From contig NZ_QJKC01000014.1 in the NCBI RefSeq assembly GCF_003202035.1, positions 1 through 64,000 of the forward strand: a stretch of 64,000 bases of DNA, given 5' to 3'. Made by a program: the position numbers and the translations under genes. Below, one piece after another: positions 8,380-18,008 of the stretch. The notes under the pieces were generated by a model. The model saw nothing but the letters and a program-made list of their open reading frames with translations. It was not told the origin of the DNA and did not search any database. Each line of letters opens with the position of its first letter. The first letter of the stretch is position 1. The stretch comes from Aquitalea magnusonii (lineage in GTDB: Bacteria > Pseudomonadota > Gammaproteobacteria > Burkholderiales > Chromobacteriaceae).

Positions 8380-8703
8380 TCAGCCCTTGTGGCCGAAAAC
8401 ATGCACATGCAGGTGGAACACTTCCTGGCCGCCGCCACGCCCGGTATTGATGCCGGTCTTGAAGCCGGCGCTCATGCCCTGCTCTGCTGCCAGCTTCGGC
8501 ACCAGGCCCATGATGCGGCCCAGCAAGGCTTCGTGTTCCGGGCCACAGTCGGCCAGCGAGGCCACATGCAGCTTGGGAATGATCAGGAAATGCACCGGCG
8601 CAATCGGGCGGATGTCATGAAAGGCGACGACATCGGCGTCTTCGTAAATCTTGTTGCAAGGGATGTCCCCTGCGGCGATCTTGCAGAAAATGCAGTCACT
8701 CAT
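8380..8703 (-). CDS. hinT: HIT family nucleotide hydrolase, HinT type
   Basis: A 107-residue purine nucleoside phosphoramidase-like protein. It begins MSDCIFCKIAAGDIP, with the zinc-type CxxC of this branch, and ends with the histidine triad HLHVHVF (HxHxH). Catalysis uses the middle His of the triad. The length matches HinT. It sits 22 bp after hisE and just before tatA, a conserved betaproteobacterial arrangement. An upstream in-frame ATG lies within hisE's 3' end and was rejected. Confidence 0.93.
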   Translation of the reverse strand: MSDCIFCKIAAGDIPCNKIYEDADVVAFHDIRPIAPVHFLIIPKLHVASLADCGPEHEALLGRIMGLVPKLAAEQGMSAGFKTGINTGRGGGQEVFHLHVHVFGHKG

Positions 8704-8725
8704 TGCTTGGTCCTGTACGAATGGT

Positions 8726-9046
8726 TCAGGAAGGACGGGAGGCTTTTTCGTCGATGCCGGAAATGCCTTCACGGCGATGCAGCTCCATCAGCACATCTTC
8801 CGGGCGCAGGCCATGATAAGCCAGCAAGACCATGGTGTGAAACCACAGGTCGGCCACTTCGCGCACCAGATGCAGCTTGTCCTTGTCCTTGGAGGCCATG
8901 ATGGTTTCAGCCGCCTCTTCTGCCACTTTTTTCAGAATGGCGTCTTCACCCTTGTGAAACAGCGAGGCCACATAGGAGGACTGGGGGCTCGCTTCGCGTC
9001 GGGCTTCCAGGGTATCGGCTACAGTCTTGAGCACATCGAAGGTCAT
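8726..9046 (-). CDS. hisE: Phosphoribosyl-ATP pyrophosphatase HisE
   Basis: A 106-residue all-helical MazG-fold enzyme for the second step of histidine synthesis, converting PR-ATP to PR-AMP and pyrophosphate. The metal-binding EEAAET ([13 protein letters not shown]) and the later [14 protein letters not shown] helix are visible. It is a separate gene, not fused to HisI, as in other betaproteobacteria. A 125-bp spacer to hisI is unusual in this compact cluster and holds only a weak hairpin. Confidence 0.95.
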   Translation of the reverse strand: MTFDVLKTVADTLEARREASPQSSYVASLFHKGEDAILKKVAEEAAETIMASKDKDKLHLVREVADLWFHTMVLLAYHGLRPEDVLMELHRREGISGIDEKASRPS

Positions 9047-9171
9047 GATGCTTCACCTTTGCATACTGGGAATTCGGCAAGTATAGGCCGATTCACACAT
9101 CGGCCGTTAGCGCCCGAAGGCGACCTGCCATTGTAAGGGCTGCGGATGGCAGCCGTTTGACACGGCGCAAC

Positions 9172-9564
9172 TCAATGCTTGTGCTGGTAAATGGCGTCCG
9201 GGTCTTTGAGCACGGCATCCACCACCGTCCAGCCGCCATTTTCAAAACGGCGATAGAAGCAGCTTTCGCGGCCGGTATGGCAGGCAATGCCGCCGGCTTG
9301 CTGGATCTGCATCACCACCACGTCGCCGTCACAGTCCAGTCGCAGTTCCTGTACGGTTTGCAGATGGCCGGACTCCTCACCCTTCTTCCACAGTTTCTGC
9401 CGTGAACGGCTCCAGTAGTGGGCAATGCCGGTGTCGGCGGTCAGTTGCAGGCTCTCGCGGTTCATCCAGGCCACCATCAGCACGCGGCCGGTGGCGCTGT
9501 CCTGGGCAATGGCGGTCACCAGGCCCTGGGCATCCCATTTGACTTCATCCAGCCAGTGGCTCAT
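9172..9564 (-). CDS. hisI: Phosphoribosyl-AMP cyclohydrolase HisI
   Basis: A 130-residue zinc enzyme that opens the adenine ring of PR-AMP. The family motifs DxDxD-like [33 protein letters not shown] and [16 protein letters not shown] are intact, including the Cys residues that bind zinc. The ATG at 9564 overlaps the hisF stop by 4 bp. The length is normal. Confidence 0.97.
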   Translation of the reverse strand: MSHWLDEVKWDAQGLVTAIAQDSATGRVLMVAWMNRESLQLTADTGIAHYWSRSRQKLWKKGEESGHLQTVQELRLDCDGDVVVMQIQQAGGIACHTGRESCFYRRFENGGWTVVDAVLKDPDAIYQHKH

Positions 9565-10328
9565 AGCCTTACCTCGATGCCTGCGTCACGCATGGCCTGT
9601 TTGGCCTCGCGCACGGTGTATTCGCTGAAATGGAAAATGCTGGCAGCCAGCACGGCATCAGCCTTGCCCAGCTTTACGCCATCCACCAGATGCTGCAGAT
9701 TGCCCACCCCGCCGGAGGCGATGACCGGAATGCCCACGCCTTCGGACACGGCACGGGTCAGCGGCAGGTTGAAGCCGATCTTGGTGCCATCGCGGTCCAT
9801 GCTGGTGAGCAGGATTTCCCCGGCGCCGTATTCCTGCATCTTCTGCGCCCATTCCACGGCATCGATGCCGGTACGGTTGCGCCCGCCATGGGTAAACACT
9901 TCCCAGCGGTCGTTTTCCGGGGTGACCGCCTTGGCGTCCACCGCTACCACGATGCACTGGCTGCCAAACTTGGCGGCGGCTTCGCGCACCAGCTCGGGAT
10001 TGGTCACCGCCGCGGTATTGATGCTGACCTTGTCGGCACCGGCGTTGAGCAGGCGACGGATGTCTTCCACCTTGCGCACGCCGCCACCCACCGTCAGCGG
10101 GATGAACACCTGCTCGGCTACCGACTCGATCACATGCAGGATCAGGTCACGGTCGTCAGAGCTGGCGGTAATGTCCAGAAAGGTGAGTTCGTCAGCGCCT
10201 TGTTCATTGTAGCGACGGGCGATTTCCACCGGGTCGCCGGCATCGCGCAGCCCGACAAAGTTGACGCCCTTGACGACGCGACCGGCAGTCACGTCCAGGC
10301 AGGGAATAATGCGTTTGGCCAGAGTCAT
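9561..10328 (-). CDS. hisF: Imidazole glycerol phosphate synthase subunit HisF
   Basis: A 255-residue TIM-barrel cyclase that forms IGP and AICAR together with the glutaminase His[22 protein letters not shown] at the N-terminus holds the catalytic Asp11, and VAVDAKAV and [13 protein letters not shown] carry the second catalytic Asp and the phosphate sites. I place the start at the ATG 10328; a GTG two codons upstream is also possible. A strong terminator ends only 11 bases before the start, so hisF probably needs read-through or its own promoter. Confidence 0.96.
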   Translation of the reverse strand: MTLAKRIIPCLDVTAGRVVKGVNFVGLRDAGDPVEIARRYNEQGADELTFLDITASSDDRDLILHVIESVAEQVFIPLTVGGGVRKVEDIRRLLNAGADKVSINTAAVTNPELVREAAAKFGSQCIVVAVDAKAVTPENDRWEVFTHGGRNRTGIDAVEWAQKMQEYGAGEILLTSMDRDGTKIGFNLPLTRAVSEGVGIPVIASGGVGNLQHLVDGVKLGKADAVLAASIFHFSEYTVREAKQAMRDAGIEVRL

Positions 10329-10338
10329 GTTCACGACA

Positions 10339-10374
10339 CAAAAAAAGCTTGGCCGAAGAGTCTTCGGCCAAGCT
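10339..10374 (-). terminator. 29-bp perfect palindrome terminator between hisA and hisF
   Basis: Arms AGCTTGGCCGAAGA (10346-10359) and TCTTCGGCCAAGCT (10361-10374) are perfect 14-bp complements around one central base. On the minus strand the hairpin is followed at once by seven T. It has all the features of an intrinsic terminator, although it lies inside the his gene string. Confidence 0.85.
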
Positions 10375-10390
10375 GGGGTTTAAGGCAGGA

Positions 10391-11134
10391 TCAGGCCTCG
10401 GACAGTTCGTCGGCCAACGTCTGCGCGGCAGCAAAGTCGATGCTGCCCTCGTAGATGGCCCGTCCGGTAATGGCGCCTTCGATGCCTTCGTCTTCCACCG
10501 CGCACAGATTGCGCACATCATCCAGATTGGTCAGGCCGCCCGAGGCGATGACCGGGATGGTGAGGGCCTGTGCCAGCTTGACGGTGGCTTCGATATTGAC
10601 GCCGTTCATCATGCCGTCGCGGCCGATGTCGGTGTAGATCACCGAATTGACGCCGTAGTCCTCGAAACGCTTGGCCAGGTCAATCACATTGTGATTGGTG
10701 ATCTTGGCCCAGCCATCGATGGCCACCATGCCATCCTTGGCATCCAGGCCGACAATCACCTGACCGGGGAAGGCATCGCAGGCATCGTGCAGGAAGCCGG
10801 GGGTTTTCACCGCCGCCGTCCCGATGATGACGTAGGACAGGCCCATGTCGAGGTATTTTTCGATGGTGTCCAGATCGCGGATGCCGCCACCCAGCTGAAC
10901 CGGCATGTCATCGCCCACTTCCTGCAGAATCGAGCGGATGACATTCAGGTTCTTGGGTTTGCCGGCAAAGGCACCGTTCAGGTCAACCAGATGCAGACGA
11001 CGGGCTCCCTGGTCTCGCCAGTGAGTGGCCACCTTGACCGGATCGTCAGAGAACACGGTGGCATCGTCCATAACGCCTTGTTTCAGGCGTACGCATTGAC
11101 CATCCTTGAGGTCGATAGCGGGTATAAGCAGCAT
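10391..11134 (-). CDS. hisA: Phosphoribosylformimino-5-aminoimidazole carboxamide ribotide isomerase HisA
   Basis: A 247-residue TIM-barrel isomerase of histidine synthesis. It begins [20 protein letters not shown], with the catalytic Asp in PAIDL. The second Asp is in [14 protein letters not shown], and the phosphate-binding VIASGGLTN loop is present. The length is normal. It follows hisH and is separated from hisF by an intrinsic terminator. Confidence 0.97.
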   Translation of the reverse strand: MLLIPAIDLKDGQCVRLKQGVMDDATVFSDDPVKVATHWRDQGARRLHLVDLNGAFAGKPKNLNVIRSILQEVGDDMPVQLGGGIRDLDTIEKYLDMGLSYVIIGTAAVKTPGFLHDACDAFPGQVIVGLDAKDGMVAIDGWAKITNHNVIDLAKRFEDYGVNSVIYTDIGRDGMMNGVNIEATVKLAQALTIPVIASGGLTNLDDVRNLCAVEDEGIEGAITGRAIYEGSIDFAAAQTLADELSEA

Positions 11135-11153
11135 GGTGCTAGATCAACGTAAG

Positions 11154-11795
11154 TTAAACACTGCCGTCCCATGCCAGGAAGTTCTTCATCATCTGAAGTC
11201 CGGCACGGTGGCTCTTTTCGGTATGAAATTGCGTCGCAAAGATATTGCCACGCCCGACGATACAGGAAAACCTGTCCGGGTACTCACTTTCCGCCAGCGT
11301 CAGCGTCGCATCGGCCGGGGCGAAATGGTAACTGTGGACAAAATAGAAACGCTCGCCATCCTCGATCCCGGTAAACAGCGGATGGGATACGGTCTGGTAA
11401 ACGCGGTTCCAGCCCATGTGCGGCACCTTCAGGCGCTCGCCAGCGGCGTCAGTCAGGTTAGCCGAAAAACGGACCACATTGCCCGGAAACAAGCCAAGTC
11501 CGGGGGTATCGCCCTCTTCACTGTGCTGGAAAAGCAACTGCGCACCCACGCAGATGCCAAAAAACGGCTTGGTCTGCGTGGTTTCACGTACTGCCTCGGC
11601 CAGACCGTAGCTGTTCAGCTCGCGCATGCAGTCCGGCATGGCACCCTGGCCGGGAAACACCACCTTGTCCGCCTTGACGATGGCTTCCGGGTCGCGGCTG
11701 AGGAAAATATCCGCCCCGGTTTCATTGACTGCCTGGATGGACTTGAGCACCGAGTGCAGATTGCCCATGCCATAGTCGATTACTGCGACTTTCAT
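11154..11795 (-). CDS. hisH: Imidazole glycerol phosphate synthase glutaminase subunit HisH
   Basis: A 213-residue class I glutamine amidotransferase that supplies ammonia to HisF. The nucleophile Cys sits in FFGICVGAQLLF, and the His/Glu of the triad are in the terminal QFHTEKSH. Two consecutive ATG codons occur at 11798 and 11795. The second is better spaced from AGGGG and is preferred. Family length is about 210. Confidence 0.96.
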   Translation of the reverse strand: MKVAVIDYGMGNLHSVLKSIQAVNETGADIFLSRDPEAIVKADKVVFPGQGAMPDCMRELNSYGLAEAVRETTQTKPFFGICVGAQLLFQHSEEGDTPGLGLFPGNVVRFSANLTDAAGERLKVPHMGWNRVYQTVSHPLFTGIEDGERFYFVHSYHFAPADATLTLAESEYPDRFSCIVGRGNIFATQFHTEKSHRAGLQMMKNFLAWDGSV

Positions 11796-11832
11796 CATGC
11801 CCCTAACTATTCAGGTGGAGATGGCCTGCGGC

Positions 11833-12426
11833 TCAGGCCGTCAGCGTGCCCTTGGTGGACGGTGTGGCACCACCCATGCGTTCGTCCACTTCACAGGCCA
11901 TGCGCAGTGCGCGGCCAAAGGCCTTGAAGATGGTTTCGGCCTGATGGTGGCTGTTCACACCGCGCAGATTGTCGATATGCAGGGTCACCATGCTGTGGTT
12001 GACGAAGCCATGGAAAAACTCGGAGAACAGGTCGACATCGAACTGGCCGATGCTGGCGCGGGTGTAATCGACGTTGTACACCAGGCCGGGACGACCGGAG
12101 AGGTCGATCACCACGCGGCTGAGCGCTTCGTCCAGCGGCACGTAGGCATGGCCGTAGCGGCGGATGCCTTTTTTGTCGCCAATGGCCTTGGCAAAAGCCT
12201 GGCCCAGGGTGATGCCGATGTCTTCCACCGTATGGTGGGCATCGATGTGCAGGTCACCCTTGGCGACGATGTCCAGGTCGATCAGGCCATGGCGGGCGAT
12301 CTGGTCCATCATGTGATCGAGAAAAGGCACGCCGGTATCGAAATGGCTGCAGCCATGACCATCCAGATTGATGGTGACGGTGATCTGGGTTTCCAGGGTA
12401 TTGCGGGTAACGGATGCGGTTCTCAT
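11833..12426 (-). CDS. hisB: Imidazoleglycerol-phosphate dehydratase HisB
   Basis: A 197-residue manganese enzyme, monofunctional (no N-terminal histidinol phosphatase domain). Two metal-binding HH motifs are visible: [14 protein letters not shown] and the later NHSMVTLHI...[14 protein letters not shown]. The start [15 protein letters not shown] at 12426 lies 4 bp after hisC; a longer frame would run back into hisC. Confidence 0.96.
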   Translation of the reverse strand: MRTASVTRNTLETQITVTINLDGHGCSHFDTGVPFLDHMMDQIARHGLIDLDIVAKGDLHIDAHHTVEDIGITLGQAFAKAIGDKKGIRRYGHAYVPLDEALSRVVIDLSGRPGLVYNVDYTRASIGQFDVDLFSEFFHGFVNHSMVTLHIDNLRGVNSHHQAETIFKAFGRALRMACEVDERMGGATPSTKGTLTA

Positions 12427-12430
12427 GATT

Positions 12431-13501
12431 TCAGGCAAAGTAGCGGCCCAGTGCGGCAAGCACGGCCGTGTTTTCTTCCGGGCTGCCCACGGTAATGCGC
12501 AGGCAGTTGTCGAGCAGCGGGTGGCTGCCATGCAAGTTCTTGATCAGGATGCCATTTTTCTTCAGCCATGCAAACAGCTCACCGGCATCCGGCACCCGTA
12601 GCGTGATGAAATTGGCTTGCGAATCAAAAACGGTGGTCGCCGTAAACTGGCGCAGCGCCTGCAACAGGCGCTGGCGTTCGTCGCACAGGGTTTGCGCCTG
12701 CTGCATGAACACATCCAGATGGCGCAGCGCAAAACGGGCGGCGGCCTGGGTCAGTACATTGATGTTGTAGGGCGGGCGTACCTTGTCCAGCTCGTCCATC
12801 CACTCGGCCGGGCCGGCGGCATAACCCAGGCGCAGGCCGGCCAGCCCCAGCTTGGACAGCGTGCGCATCACCAGCAGATTGGGACGGCTGCCAGCCAGGT
12901 CCATCAGGCTGTCGCTGGCAAAGGCCTGATAGGCCTCGTCCACCACCACCAGTCCCGGTGCGGCATCCAGCACGGCCAGTACCTGGTCGCGGGCGAACTG
13001 CGGGCCGGTGGGATTATTGGGATAAGACAGGAACACCACCGCCGGTTGATGGGTGGCAATGGCCTCCAGCAAGGCCGGCAGGTTCAGGCTGAAATCGGCA
13101 TGCAGCGGCACACCCACATACTGCAGGCCGGAGAACAGCGCGTTCATGCGGTACATGACGAAGGACGGCTCCAGCGCCAGCATCACCGCACCGGGACGCG
13201 CCAGCGCCTGGGCGATCAGGGTGATGATTTCGTCCGAACCATTGCCCAAGAGCACGCTGGCCGCTGCCGGGATGGCAAACGCCGCCTTCAGTTCGTCCTT
13301 CAGCCCGCCGCCATGCGGATCGGGATAACGGTTGATGGCGACCTCGGCCAGGCATTGCCCCAGTTCGGCGCGCAGGGCGGCCGGCAAGGCATAGGGGTTT
13401 TCCATGGCGTCCAGCTTGAGCAGGCCGGCGGCATCAGATACATGGTAGGCCTTGATTCCGGCGATTTCCGGACGGACCAGTTGCTTGGCAGTCAATGTCA
13501 T
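12431..13501 (-). CDS. hisC: Histidinol-phosphate aminotransferase HisC
   Basis: A 356-residue fold-type I PLP enzyme. The PLP lysine is in the [16 protein letters not shown] segment, the ring-stacking region is [10 protein letters not shown], and [12 protein letters not shown] is the substrate loop. The start is the ATG at 13501; a GTG immediately upstream is an alternative. No clear Shine-Dalgarno is seen. About 200 bp separate it from hisD, with a strong palindromic terminator in that gap, so hisC may start a separate transcript. Confidence 0.95.
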   Translation of the reverse strand: MTLTAKQLVRPEIAGIKAYHVSDAAGLLKLDAMENPYALPAALRAELGQCLAEVAINRYPDPHGGGLKDELKAAFAIPAAASVLLGNGSDEIITLIAQALARPGAVMLALEPSFVMYRMNALFSGLQYVGVPLHADFSLNLPALLEAIATHQPAVVFLSYPNNPTGPQFARDQVLAVLDAAPGLVVVDEAYQAFASDSLMDLAGSRPNLLVMRTLSKLGLAGLRLGYAAGPAEWMDELDKVRPPYNINVLTQAAARFALRHLDVFMQQAQTLCDERQRLLQALRQFTATTVFDSQANFITLRVPDAGELFAWLKKNGILIKNLHGSHPLLDNCLRITVGSPEENTAVLAALGRYFA

Positions 13502-13650
13502 CACGATGGGGCTGTAGCGGTCATGGCAACCGGGCCAGCCATGCAGGTCAACAGGGGGCGTTGTCAGGACAACGCAGCAGGTGGCTATCCTACCGTGTTC
13601 GGCCGGTTTGGGCTACCCGGCCATGTCCGCCGCCGCCCATGGCCGGGCTG

Positions 13651-13684
13651 GCAAAAACATGGCCAGACACTGTCTGGCCATGTT
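13651..13684 (-). terminator. 29-bp perfect palindrome terminator between hisD and hisC
   Basis: Arms AACATGGCCAGACA (13656-13669) and TGTCTGGCCATGTT (13671-13684) are perfect 14-bp complements around one base. On the minus strand the repeat ends in a run of five T. It lies about 25 nt after the hisD stop. Its architecture (14+1+14) is the same as that of the hairpins at 10346 and 50758. Confidence 0.78.
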
Positions 13685-13707
13685 CAACGCGGAACGATCG
13701 GGCGGGC

Positions 13708-15000
13708 TCAGGGTTCCAGACGCAGCTCGGCCGCGCGGGCGTGGGCGGTGAGGCCTTCGCCATGCGCCAGCACGCTGGCGATCTTGCCCAGCTTTTGTGC
13801 CCCGGCCGCAGAAACGCGGATCAGGCTGGAGCGCTTCTGGAAGTCGTACACCCCCAGCGGGCTGGCAAAACGCGCCGTGCGGCTGGTGGGCAGCACATGG
13901 TTGGGTCCGGCACAGTAGTCGCCCAGGCTTTCCGAGGTGAACCGTCCCATGAAGATGGCACCGGCGTGGCGCAGCAGCGGCAGCTGCTGTTCCGGCTCGC
14001 TCACCGACAATTCCAGATGTTCCGGCGCGATGTAGTTGGCAATCTCGCAGGCTTCTGCCAGGTCGCGCACCTGAATCAGCGCACCACGGTTGCCCAGGCT
14101 GGCTTCGATGATGGCGCGGCGCGGCATGCTGGGCAGCAGCTTGGCAATGCTGGCTTCCACTTCGGCAATATATTCCGCCGACGGGCACAGCAGGATGGCC
14201 TGGGCGATTTCGTCGTGCTCGGCCTGGCTGAACAGGTCCATGGCGATCCAGTCGGCCGGGGTGTTGCCGTCGCAGATCACCAGGATCTCGGACGGGCCGG
14301 CCACCATGTCGATGCCCACCACGCCGAACACGCGGCGCTTGGCGGCGGCCACATAGGCATTGCCCGGTCCGGTGATCTTGTCCACCTGCGGGATGGTTTC
14401 GGTGCCATAGGCCAGCGCGGCCACCGCCTGGGCGCCGCCACAGGTGAATACCTTGTCCACGCCGGCGATGAAGGCGGCGGCCAGTACCAGGTCGTTACGC
14501 TCGCCCTGCGGGGTGGGCACCACCATGATGATTTCAGCGACACCTGCCACCTTGGCCGGCATGGCGTTCATCAGCACCGAGCTGGGATAGGCCGCCTTGC
14601 CGCCCGGCACATAGATGCCGACGCGGTCCAGCGGCGTGACCTGCTGACCCAGCAGGGTGCCGTCTTCGTCCTCGTAGCTCCAGGAGTGGGCCAGCTGCTT
14701 TTCATGATAGCGGCGCACGCGCTCGGCAGCGGCGCTCAGTGCCTGTTGCACCTCGGCCGGCAAACGATGCCAGGCGGCTTCCAGCTGCGCGCGCGACAGG
14801 GTGAGCTCGGCCATGGTGCTGGCCTGCATGCGGTCGAAGCGGTTGGTGTATTCCAGCACGGCGGCATCGCCACGCGCCTTGACGTCATCGCAGATGGCGG
14901 CAACCGCGCTGTCCACCGCCGGGTCCTGCGCGGTTTCAAAAGCCAGCAGGGCTTGCAGCTGCTGCTGGAAATCAGCTTGGGTAGAAGACAGTTTCAGCAT
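13708..15000 (-). CDS. hisD: Histidinol dehydrogenase HisD
   Basis: A 430-residue zinc enzyme that oxidises histidinol to histidine in two NAD-dependent steps. [24 protein letters not shown], the FSQAEHDE loop and [17 protein letters not shown] are all typical. The ATG at 15000 gives the family's usual length; the frame stays open further upstream into hisG, but that part is non-family. It follows hisG by 17 bp. Confidence 0.97.
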   Translation of the reverse strand: MLKLSSTQADFQQQLQALLAFETAQDPAVDSAVAAICDDVKARGDAAVLEYTNRFDRMQASTMAELTLSRAQLEAAWHRLPAEVQQALSAAAERVRRYHEKQLAHSWSYEDEDGTLLGQQVTPLDRVGIYVPGGKAAYPSSVLMNAMPAKVAGVAEIIMVVPTPQGERNDLVLAAAFIAGVDKVFTCGGAQAVAALAYGTETIPQVDKITGPGNAYVAAAKRRVFGVVGIDMVAGPSEILVICDGNTPADWIAMDLFSQAEHDEIAQAILLCPSAEYIAEVEASIAKLLPSMPRRAIIEASLGNRGALIQVRDLAEACEIANYIAPEHLELSVSEPEQQLPLLRHAGAIFMGRFTSESLGDYCAGPNHVLPTSRTARFASPLGVYDFQKRSSLIRVSAAGAQKLGKIASVLAHGEGLTAHARAAELRLEP

Positions 15001-15017
15001 GGGATTCCGTTCCTGCC

Positions 15018-15659
15018 TTATGCCGGCACGGCAGAGGCAAAGGCATCCAGCACCGGCTGGATGCGGTCGTATTTGAGTTTGAGCGCAGCCTGGTTCACCA
15101 CCAGCCGCGAGCTGATGTCGATGATGTGCTCCACCGCCACCAGATTGTTGGCGCGCAGCGTGCCGCCGGTGGATACCAGGTCGACGATGGCATCGGCCAG
15201 GCCGACCAGCGGTGCCAGTTCCATCGAGCCATACAGCTTGATGATGTCCACATGCACGCCCTTGGCGGCAAAGTGTTCGCGGGCGATTTTCGGGTACTTG
15301 GTGGCCACCTTCAGGCGGGCGCCCTGGCGCACCGCATTCTGGTAGTCGAAACCGTTTTCCACCGCCACCATCATCTTGCACTTGGCGATATTCAGGTCCA
15401 GCGGCTGGTACAGGCCATCTCCACCGTGTTCGATCAGCACGTCGCGCCCGGCAATGCCCAGGTCGGCCGCGCCATACTGAACATAGGTGGGGACATCGGA
15501 CGCTCTTACAATCACCAGCCGTACATCGGCATGATTGGTCTCGATGATGAGCTTGCGCGAGGATTCCGGATCTTCCGCCGGAACAATGCCGGCGGCAGCC
15601 AGCAGGGGCAGGGTTTCTTCAAAGATGCGCCCTTTGGACAGGGCAATAGTCAGGGTCAT
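15018..15659 (-). CDS. hisG: ATP phosphoribosyltransferase catalytic subunit HisG, short form
   Basis: A 213-residue enzyme for the first committed step, joining ATP and PRPP. It is the short form without the C-terminal regulatory domain, so it needs the HisZ partner, which is not in this window. [20 protein letters not shown] and the PRPP-loop region [21 protein letters not shown] are clear. It is the first gene of the histidine cluster and lies 39 bp after the YcgR gene on the same strand. Confidence 0.96.
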   Translation of the reverse strand: MTLTIALSKGRIFEETLPLLAAAGIVPAEDPESSRKLIIETNHADVRLVIVRASDVPTYVQYGAADLGIAGRDVLIEHGGDGLYQPLDLNIAKCKMMVAVENGFDYQNAVRQGARLKVATKYPKIAREHFAAKGVHVDIIKLYGSMELAPLVGLADAIVDLVSTGGTLRANNLVAVEHIIDISSRLVVNQAALKLKYDRIQPVLDAFASAVPA

Positions 15660-15698
15660 GATATTAAGCAGGCAATAGGAAAAGAAGGGAAACCGCCA

Positions 15699-16463
15699 TC
15701 AGCCGACCAGGGCGCGCCGTTCGCGCTCCAGCTGGCCGACATAACGCTGCACCAGCGTTTCTGACGACGGAGTCATATTGAGAAAGGCGCAACCGGCACG
15801 GACGGCTTCATTGCCGTTGCGCAGCTGGGTGGTCAGGCGGTGGCGGATTTCGATACCCACCCGCAAACTGCCCAGCGGTTTCAATTCGAGTGAACAATTC
15901 TGGTATTTCTGGCCCAGCTCGAAACCGGGCGCATGCGGTGCCGGCAGCCACAGGCTGCAGCCACCCAGGCTGATGTCGAACAGCACCAGATCCAGCGGCC
16001 GGCCGGGGTAGTCGGCAATATGGCAGCTGACCGGATTGCTGACCGGGGTCTGGATGCGGAAAAACTCGCGCCGCTGCAGCTTGATCACCTGCTCGGGCAG
16101 GTCCACCTCGAAGGCCGGACCACTGTCCAGCACCACCTTGCGGGCTGCGCCGGTGACAAACTGGGTCTTGACCCCGTCCGGCGAGCAGACGAATACATTG
16201 CGCTCGCTGTTCAGCAGCTGTTCATTGGTGGCCGGGTCGGCCCCCCAGTCGAGCAACAGCACGCCTTGCCTGGCATCCACCTCCAGAAAGCGCGTGAGAA
16301 TGAAGGTTTTTCCCTTGTTGGAAAACACCGTCACCATATGCCCGGACTTGGCGATAGACGTCAGATGATGCACGACCTCAACCGGGGTGGCCAGGATATA
16401 CCTGGTCAGATCGGGCTGGGCATGGTCGCCGTGCAGCATACCGGGGGTGTTGTCTTCGCTCAC
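15699..16463 (-). CDS. ycgR: Flagellar brake protein YcgR (PilZ domain)
   Basis: A 254-residue protein with an N-terminal YcgR domain (residues about 20-120) and a C-terminal PilZ domain. The cyclic-di-GMP motif RxxxR appears as QRREFFRI, and the [DN]xSxxG motif as DISLGG. It should bind cyclic di-GMP and slow the flagellar motor. Together with the LapA-like adhesin and the HD-GYP protein it points to cyclic-di-GMP control of attachment. It may share a transcript with hisG downstream. Confidence 0.92.
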   Translation of the reverse strand: MSEDNTPGMLHGDHAQPDLTRYILATPVEVVHHLTSIAKSGHMVTVFSNKGKTFILTRFLEVDARQGVLLLDWGADPATNEQLLNSERNVFVCSPDGVKTQFVTGAARKVVLDSGPAFEVDLPEQVIKLQRREFFRIQTPVSNPVSCHIADYPGRPLDLVLFDISLGGCSLWLPAPHAPGFELGQKYQNCSLELKPLGSLRVGIEIRHRLTTQLRNGNEAVRAGCAFLNMTPSSETLVQRYVGQLERERRALVG

Positions 16464-16509
16464 GATGGGCGCTTCTTTCCGCAGTCAAGGTTGGGTGATT
16501 GCCTGAATT

Positions 16510-17100
16510 CTAGCGTAACAGCTGACGAATATCATGAGTCAGACTGTCTGCCGGCGTGGCATAAGCCTCATAAACCCGCAATTTTCCGCTTTTGTCGAAC
16601 AGATAGGAGCCGGCACTGTGGTCGACCGTATAAGCGCCACCCGGCACGGCCACTTTCTGTGCCACCACCTTGTAGGCCGACTTGACCTGCTCGATCTGCG
16701 CCGTGCTGCCGGTAAGGCCGACAAAACGGGGGTCGAAGTGCGGCACATAGCCGGCCAGCACCGCCGTGGTGTCCCGTTCCGGATCTACCGTGACAAACAG
16801 GACTTGCACCTTGTCAGCGTCCGCGCCCAGCTTTTTCATGACCGTGGCGTATTCCAGCATGGTGGTGGGGCAGACATCCGGACAATGGGTATAGCCGAAG
16901 AACAGCGCGACCACCTTGCCGGAGAAGTCGGACAGCTTGCGTGGCCGGCCCTGATGGTCGGTCAGGCTGAAATCGCCGCCCAGCTGGGTATCGCTCATGT
17001 CCGTGCCTTTGAGATCCAGCTTGGGAGCCGCCGGCGGCGCACAGGCAGCCAGTGCGAGGGACAGGATGAACAGGGAGAGCAAACGTAGCAGATGGCGCAT
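16510..17100 (-). CDS. SCO1/SenC copper chaperone, lipoprotein
   Basis: A 196-residue thioredoxin-fold protein. The N-terminus MRHLLRLLSLFILSLALAAC has a lipobox with Cys20, so it should be anchored on the periplasmic side. The copper ligands are the CPDVCP (CxxxC) motif, and a distal His lies in the YTVDHSAG segment. SCO proteins deliver copper to, or reduce, the CuA site of cytochrome oxidase subunit II. It overlaps the ctaB stop by one base, at the end of the assembly operon. Confidence 0.93.
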   Translation of the reverse strand: MRHLLRLLSLFILSLALAACAPPAAPKLDLKGTDMSDTQLGGDFSLTDHQGRPRKLSDFSGKVVALFFGYTHCPDVCPTTMLEYATVMKKLGADADKVQVLFVTVDPERDTTAVLAGYVPHFDPRFVGLTGSTAQIEQVKSAYKVVAQKVAVPGGAYTVDHSAGSYLFDKSGKLRVYEAYATPADSLTHDIRQLLR

Positions 17101-18008
17101 CAGGAAACCGGTAGCAGACAGTAATGATCGGACAGCATCGCGGCAAACAGCCAGGTCAGATACCAGATCGACCAGGAAAAGGTGCGGCGAGCCAAGGCGT
17201 CAGCATACTGACGATGCAGTTGCACAGCAAGAAACAAGAAGCGTCCGTCCAGTGCCAGCGCTGCCAGCAGATACAGCCAGCCGGCCACCCCCAGTGCCAC
17301 CGGCAGCAGGGTGACGGCGGTCAGCAGCAGGGTGTACAGCAGAATGGACAAGGTGGTGAAACCCTGGCCATGCGTCAGCGGCAGCATGGGCAGGCCGGCG
17401 CGGGCGTAGTCGGCACGCCGGTATAGCGCCAGCGCCCAGAAGTGCGGCGGCGTCCAGGTGTAGATGATCAGCAGCAGCAACAGCGCATGCGGGCTGACCT
17501 GCCCGGTCATCGCCGTCCAGCCCAGCAATGGCGGCATGGCCCCGCTGATGCCGCCGATGACGATGTTTTGCGGGGTGTATGGTTTCAGCAGCAAGGTATA
17601 CACCAGCGCATAGGCCAGCAGGGTGGCCAGCGTCAGCCAGGCGGTCAGCGCGTTGACCCAGCCCCACAGCAGCAGCATGCCACTCCCACCCAGCAGCACC
17701 GCCAGCAGCAGGGTTTCGCCACGCCCGGCGCTGCCCCGCGCCGTGGCACGCCAGGCGGTGCGCTGCATGCGGGCATCCAGCGCATGCTCCAGCAGGCAGT
17801 TGAGCATCGCCGCCGCGCCAGCCATCAGCGCAATACCCAGCGTGGCCGGCAGTAAGCGCCGCAGGGCCGGTAGCGCGGGCTGTGACAGCAACATGCCGAT
17901 CACGGCGCAGAACACGATCAGCGCCACCACGCGCGGCTTGGCCAGTTGCAGCATGGCCAGCGCATGCTCATAGCCGGCTTGCAGTCTCACACTGGCAGAC
18001 AGGGCCAT
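17100..18008 (-). CDS. ctaB: Protoheme IX farnesyltransferase (heme o synthase)
   Basis: A 302-residue UbiA-family prenyltransferase with about eight membrane helices. It starts MALSASVRLQAGYEHALAM, followed by the family's LAKPRVVALIVFCAVIGMLL. NCLLEHALDARMQRT and DYARAGLPMLPLTHG carry the polyprenyl-pyrophosphate-binding residues (N/DxxxD-like). It makes heme o, the precursor of heme a. Its start lies 22 bp inside the 3' end of ctaA. Confidence 0.94.
   Translation of the reverse strand: MALSASVRLQAGYEHALAMLQLAKPRVVALIVFCAVIGMLLSQPALPALRRLLPATLGIALMAGAAAMLNCLLEHALDARMQRTAWRATARGSAGRGETLLLAVLLGGSGMLLLWGWVNALTAWLTLATLLAYALVYTLLLKPYTPQNIVIGGISGAMPPLLGWTAMTGQVSPHALLLLLIIYTWTPPHFWALALYRRADYARAGLPMLPLTHGQGFTTLSILLYTLLLTAVTLLPVALGVAGWLYLLAALALDGRFLFLAVQLHRQYADALARRTFSWSIWYLTWLFAAMLSDHYCLLPVS

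Noticed and set aside
9137-9155. Hairpin GGCTGC/GCAGCC between hisI and hisE as terminator
   Set aside because: No T-run follows on either strand, and the stem is short.
13495-15345. 616-codon plus-strand open frame opposite hisD
   Set aside because: An antisense shadow crossing three genes, with no recognisable domain.
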